Positions 7,705 to 9,985 of a stretch of DNA of 9,985 nucleotides are shown here, piece after piece. The stretch is from DASUFI01 sp036274635 (lineage in GTDB: Bacteria; Planctomycetota; B15-G4). Each line of letters starts with the position of its first letter. Within the stretch, counting starts at the first letter, position 1. Where the stretch lies: the NCBI GenBank assembly GCA_036274635.1, contig DASUFI010000024.1, positions 1 to 9,985 of the forward strand. The letters are read 5' to 3'. Made by a program: the position numbers and the translations under genes. The notes below the pieces were generated by a model. That model had not been told where the DNA came from. It was given only the letters and a program-made list of their open reading frames with translations, and made no database searches.

Positions 7705-7710
7705 CTCCTC
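7705..7710 (-). promoter_or_regulatory. Shine-Dalgarno site of the giant lipoprotein gene
   Basis: On the minus strand the sequence GAGGAG lies 5 nt before the ATG at 7699-7697. It is the strongest ribosome-binding site in the leftward unit and fixes this start in preference to earlier in-frame Met codons in the leader, which would not be followed by a signal peptide. Confidence 0.8.
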
Positions 7711-7761
7711 GCGGACGGTCGGGCGCGCACGGGCAGAGCCGCGGCGCCGGACGGGCACGAT

Positions 7762-7776
7762 ACGGGTCAACGGGTC
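7762..7776. repeat. Tandem heptamer direct repeat at the predicted transcription start
   Basis: Plus strand ACGGGTC occurs twice with one base between (7762-7768 and 7770-7776); on the minus strand this reads GACCCGT-T-GACCCGT. It sits immediately downstream of the candidate -10 (7778-7783) and covers the predicted +1, a position typical for repressor operators. It could also be chance in a GC-rich region. Confidence 0.4.
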
Positions 7777-7777
7777 G

Positions 7778-7806
7778 ATTCTCGGGCCGCAGCTTCGGGG
7801 AGTCAA
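7778..7806 (-). promoter_or_regulatory. Candidate sigma70-type promoter for the leftward unit
   Basis: Minus strand: TTGACT (7806-7801, five of six matches to TTGACA), a 17-nt spacer, then GAGAAT (7783-7778, four of six matches to TATAAT). Transcription would begin near 7771 and leave a leader of about 70 nt before the lipoprotein ATG. Spacing is ideal, but the -10 is imperfect and the lineage's sigma-factor preferences are unknown. Confidence 0.45.
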
Positions 7807-7843
7807 GGCAGCCTGCAGCCATAGTATGAGCGATGAGTCGACG

Positions 7844-7849
7844 TATCAT
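7844..7849 (+). promoter_or_regulatory. Candidate -10 element of ruvB (possibly leaderless transcript)
   Basis: TATCAT (five of six matches to TATAAT) ends 8 nt before the ruvB ATG at 7858. No -35-like hexamer lies 16-18 nt upstream (the position holds ATAGTA) and no Shine-Dalgarno sequence precedes the ATG. If used, transcription would start at or within a few bases of the ATG, giving a leaderless mRNA. Confidence 0.35.
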
Positions 7850-7857
7850 GCTTCGCC

Positions 7858-8880
7858 ATGGCGGATTTCTCCTCGAGCGGGGTGTTCCGAAGCCTGACGA
7901 CGGCCGGGGACGAGGCTGACACCTCGCTGCGGCCGCGCACTTTCGACGAGTTCGTCGGTCAGGCACGCACCGTCGCCAACCTGCGGACCTGGATCGAGGC
8001 GGCTCGCCGGCGCGGCGGGCCGCTGGACCACGTGCTGCTCTCCGGCCCACCCGGCCTGGGCAAGACGACCCTGGCCCACCTCGTCGCCGCGGCCCTCGAG
8101 CGCACGCTGCGGGTGACCTCCGGCCCGGCCCTCGAGCGCGCGGGCGACCTCGTGGGTCTGCTCACGTCCCTGCAGCCCGGCGACGTGCTCTTCGTGGACG
8201 AGATCCACCGCCTGCCTCGCGTGGTCGAGGAGTATCTGTACGCCGCCATGGAGGACCTCGCGGTCGACGTGGTCATAGACCAGGGACCGGCGGCGCGCTC
8301 GGTGCGCCTCTCGGTCGCCCCCTTCACGCTGGTCGGCGCGACCACGCGCGAGGGCCTGCTGTCGCACGCCTTCCGCTCGCGCTTCGGCGTGCTCGAGAAG
8401 CTGCAGCCCTATCCGCCCGAGGACATCCGCACGATCCTGCTGCTCTCGGCCGGGCGCCTCGCGTGCACGCTGCCGGACGACGCCGCCGGCGTGCTGGCGG
8501 AGCGCAGCCGCGGCGTGCCGCGCGTGGCCAACCGCCTCCTGCGCCGCATGCGCGACGTGGCCGAGCTGGCCGGGACGCCGGCCATCACGCGCGACGTCGT
8601 GGAGCGCGGCCTCACGATGCTGGGCATCGATGCGCTCGGCCTCGAGGAGATGGACCGCCGGCTGCTCACGACGCTGGCCGGGCTGGGCGGCGGGCCGGCC
8701 GGCCTGCGCACCCTGTCCGTCGCGGTGGGCGAGGAGGAGGACACGCTCGAGCTGGTGTACGAGCCGCACCTGATCCGTCTCGGCTTCCTGCTGCGCACGC
8801 CGCGCGGCCGGCAGCTCACGGACGCCGCGCGCCGCCATCTCGGCGTGCCTGCCGGCGCCGCTGGACTCTTCCCCGCATGA
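7858..8880 (+). CDS. ruvB: Holliday junction branch migration ATPase RuvB
   Basis: RuvB is the hexameric AAA+ motor that, with RuvA, drives branch migration of Holliday junctions in recombinational repair. The 340-aa protein has the usual length and all signatures: LRPRTFDEFVGQ (24-35), Walker A GPPGLGKT (63-70), Walker B VLFVDEIH (110-117), sensor 1 GATTREG (160-166; GATTRAG is more usual), the arginine-finger stretch FRSRFG (172-177), the sensor 2 region RGVPRVANRLLRR (218-230), and the winged-helix end with EPHLIRLGF (302-310) and RTPRGR (313-318). ATG at 7858 gives a family-like N-terminus; nearby ATGs at 7826, 7833 and 7848 are out of frame. No ribosome site precedes it. ruvA and ruvC are not adjacent on either side in this window, and no LexA-like box was recognised. 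Its stop overlaps the start of the SpoIID-like gene. Confidence 0.97.
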   Translation: MADFSSSGVFRSLTTAGDEADTSLRPRTFDEFVGQARTVANLRTWIEAARRRGGPLDHVLLSGPPGLGKTTLAHLVAAALERTLRVTSGPALERAGDLVGLLTSLQPGDVLFVDEIHRLPRVVEEYLYAAMEDLAVDVVIDQGPAARSVRLSVAPFTLVGATTREGLLSHAFRSRFGVLEKLQPYPPEDIRTILLLSAGRLACTLPDDAAGVLAERSRGVPRVANRLLRRMRDVAELAGTPAITRDVVERGLTMLGIDALGLEEMDRRLLTTLAGLGGGPAGLRTLSVAVGEEEDTLELVYEPHLIRLGFLLRTPRGRQLTDAARRHLGVPAGAAGLFPA

Positions 8881-9985
8881 GCCGCGTGCGCACCACGAGG
8901 TGGCTGCCGCTGGCGCTGCTGGCCGCCTGCGCCGTCGAGGATTCCGCGCGCGTCGTGGCCCCCACGCCGCGGCCGCAGGAGGGCTGGATCGACGTGGAGC
9001 TGGCGGCGGGCGCCAAGCTTCCGGCGCTCTCGTGCAGCAGCGGCGTGCGCGTGCTCGATGCCGACGGCAAGGAGCGCTTGCGCCTGGACTCGATCCCGTC
9101 CGGCAGCGAGGTGCGCGTCACCGAGCATGCCGTCACGCTCGCGGGCCACGACCTCGGCCAGCCGCCCGTCGAGCTGCACCCCGCCGGCACCGCGCGCCTG
9201 TCGGCCCGCGACGGCAGCTACCGAGGCGACATGCGACTCGAGTGGAGCGCCGCGCAGCGCACGGGCCGCCTGGTCAACCGTGTGGCCCTGGAGGACTACC
9301 TGCTGGGCGTCGTGCCGGCCGAGATGCCCGACCGCTTCGGCCTGGAGGCGCTCAAGGCACAGGCCGTCGCCGCGCGCAGCTATGCGCTGGCGGAGTCCGC
9401 CCGCCAGGGCTTCGTCTACGGGGACACGCGCAGCCAGGCCTACGAGGGGCGCAGCGGCGAGACGCCGCTGGCCAGCCGCGCGGTGCGCGAGACGCACGGC
9501 GAGCTGCTGGAGCACAACGGCCGCGTCATCAAGGCCTGGTACCACTCCACCTGCGGCGGCAGCACCGTGCCTGCGGCCACCGTCTTCGACGACGCGCAGC
9601 GCGGCGTGCTGGATCGCGCGGTGAGCTGCCCGGACTGCCAGGCCTCACCCTTCTTCGACTGGGAGCGGCGCTTCGACGGCGCCCAGGTGTGCAAGGGCCT
9701 GGGCGTGGCCGCGGCGCCGCTCGAGAGCGCCGCCGCGCCGGCCGACGACTTCCCCGCGCGTCCCGCCGCGATGGCCGTGATCGTGGATGGCCAGGCGAAG
9801 AGCCTGCCGCTCATCGATCTGCGCTCGCGCCTCTCGGCCGGGCGGCCGCTGAGCAAGCAGATGTTGTCCACGAACCTCGCCGCGCCGCCGCGCGTGGTCG
9901 ACGGGCAGCTCGTCGTGCACGGCCGCGGCTACGGGCACGGCGTGGGCCTGTGCCAGTACGGCGCGGCCGGCTTCGCGGCGCGCGG
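8877..9985 (+). CDS. SpoIID/LytB-domain lipoprotein, predicted lytic transglycosylase (runs off the right edge)
   Basis: SpoIID-type proteins cleave peptidoglycan glycan strands stripped of stem peptides; the name comes from Bacillus engulfment, but non-sporulating bacteria have homologs. The first 369 residues are visible. A short lipoprotein signal peptide (RWLPLALLAAC, cysteine 18) is followed by a linker and a non-conserved domain (35-130). The SpoIID core follows: LEDYLLGVVPAEMP (138-151, with E149 at the known catalytic Glu position), ALKAQAVAARSYAL (158-171), AWYHSTCGGST (220-230), CPDC (251-254), FFDWERRF (259-266) and GRGYGHGVGLCQYGAAG (349-365). Little of the protein should be missing, since the GHGVG...QYGA motif lies near the C-terminus of the family. 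ATG 8877-8879 overlaps the ruvB stop as ATGA, so translation is likely coupled. H223, C226, C251 and C254 could bind a metal or form a disulfide. A role in sporulation is unlikely to be inferable here. Confidence 0.9.
   Translation, partial: MSRVRTTRWLPLALLAACAVEDSARVVAPTPRPQEGWIDVELAAGAKLPALSCSSGVRVLDADGKERLRLDSIPSGSEVRVTEHAVTLAGHDLGQPPVELHPAGTARLSARDGSYRGDMRLEWSAAQRTGRLVNRVALEDYLLGVVPAEMPDRFGLEALKAQAVAARSYALAESARQGFVYGDTRSQAYEGRSGETPLASRAVRETHGELLEHNGRVIKAWYHSTCGGSTVPAATVFDDAQRGVLDRAVSCPDCQASPFFDWERRFDGAQVCKGLGVAAAPLESAAAPADDFPARPAAMAVIVDGQAKSLPLIDLRSRLSAGRPLSKQMLSTNLAAPPRVVDGQLVVHGRGYGHGVGLCQYGAAGFAAR

Noticed and set aside
7700..7857. LexA/SOS box before ruvB
   Set aside because: I looked for CGAAC-N-GTTCG-like, CTGT-N8-ACAG-like and GTTC-N7-GTTC-like sites and saw none.
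3170..7897. 1575-codon plus-strand open frame opposite the lipoprotein
   Set aside because: Its predicted product is a monotonous Arg/Val/Asp/Ala/Gly/His-rich sequence without domains, and it is explained by absence of TTA/CTA/TCA in the aligned sense gene, which has a signal peptide, ribosome site and recognisable domains.
7700..8050. N-terminal extension of the lipoprotein into the intergenic region and ruvB
   Set aside because: It would bury the lipoprotein signal peptide, lacks a ribosome site and would overlap ruvB.
7846..8838. 330-codon minus-strand frame opposite ruvB
   Set aside because: Aligned antisense shadow; the sense strand encodes an unmistakable RuvB.
9058..9624. 188-codon plus-strand frame
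   Set aside because: Wrong-frame Ser/Arg/Ala-rich shadow of the SpoIID-like gene, which is open in another frame from 8877 to the window end.
1..9985. Mobile element, prophage, CRISPR or tRNA/rRNA gene
   Set aside because: No transposase, integrase, spaced repeat array or recognisable structural RNA was seen; nearly every base is accounted for by housekeeping or envelope genes.

Overview
The window is GC-rich throughout and densely coded, with strong G/C third-position bias. The large protein and the SpoIID-type protein both start with lipoprotein signal peptides, and the +2 residue of the first is not Asp. This suggests a diderm (outer-membrane) bacterium with a high-GC genome. The gene content (a futalosine-type UbiA prenyltransferase, a giant YVTN/Ig-like lipoprotein, a Cys-rich SpoIID/LytB protein) would suit Planctomycetota or another little-cultured phylum. 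That placement is an inference, not a demonstration.

Layout. A 158-bp divergent intergenic region (7700-7857) splits the window into two transcription units. The leftward unit (minus strand, 7699 down to 1) is very compact. It holds a 1481-aa secreted lipoprotein, a 13-nt gap, ubiE/menG (methyltransferase), a 4-nt overlap, a CPBP-family intramembrane protease, a 5-nt gap, ubiX (flavin prenyltransferase), a 4-nt overlap, a UbiA/MqnP-type prenyltransferase, a 10-nt overlap, and the 5' end of holA (DNA polymerase III delta), which runs off the left edge. Four of these six genes start with GTG, two of them in GTGA stop/start overlaps. The rightward unit holds ruvB (Holliday junction helicase motor), which overlaps by 4 nt (ATGA) a SpoIID/LytB-type lipoprotein that runs off the right edge.

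How the genes work together. UbiX makes prenylated FMN, the cofactor of UbiD-type decarboxylases. A UbiA/MqnP-type enzyme attaches the polyprenyl tail to the quinone precursor. UbiE/MenG performs the ring C-methylation that ends menaquinone synthesis. Together they look like the late steps of (probably futalosine-pathway) menaquinone synthesis; the UbiD partner and the early mqn genes are not in this window. The CPBP protease and the giant lipoprotein are unexplained members of the same unit. holA and ruvB are replication/recombination housekeeping genes, and the SpoIID-like protein is a predicted cell-wall lytic transglycosylase.

There is no tRNA, rRNA, IS element, CRISPR array or phage gene that I can recognise. 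I did not find a clear new defence or mobile system. The most unusual items are the giant lipoprotein at the head of a quinone operon, the regulatory-looking repeats in the divergent promoter region, and a ruvB start that looks leaderless.
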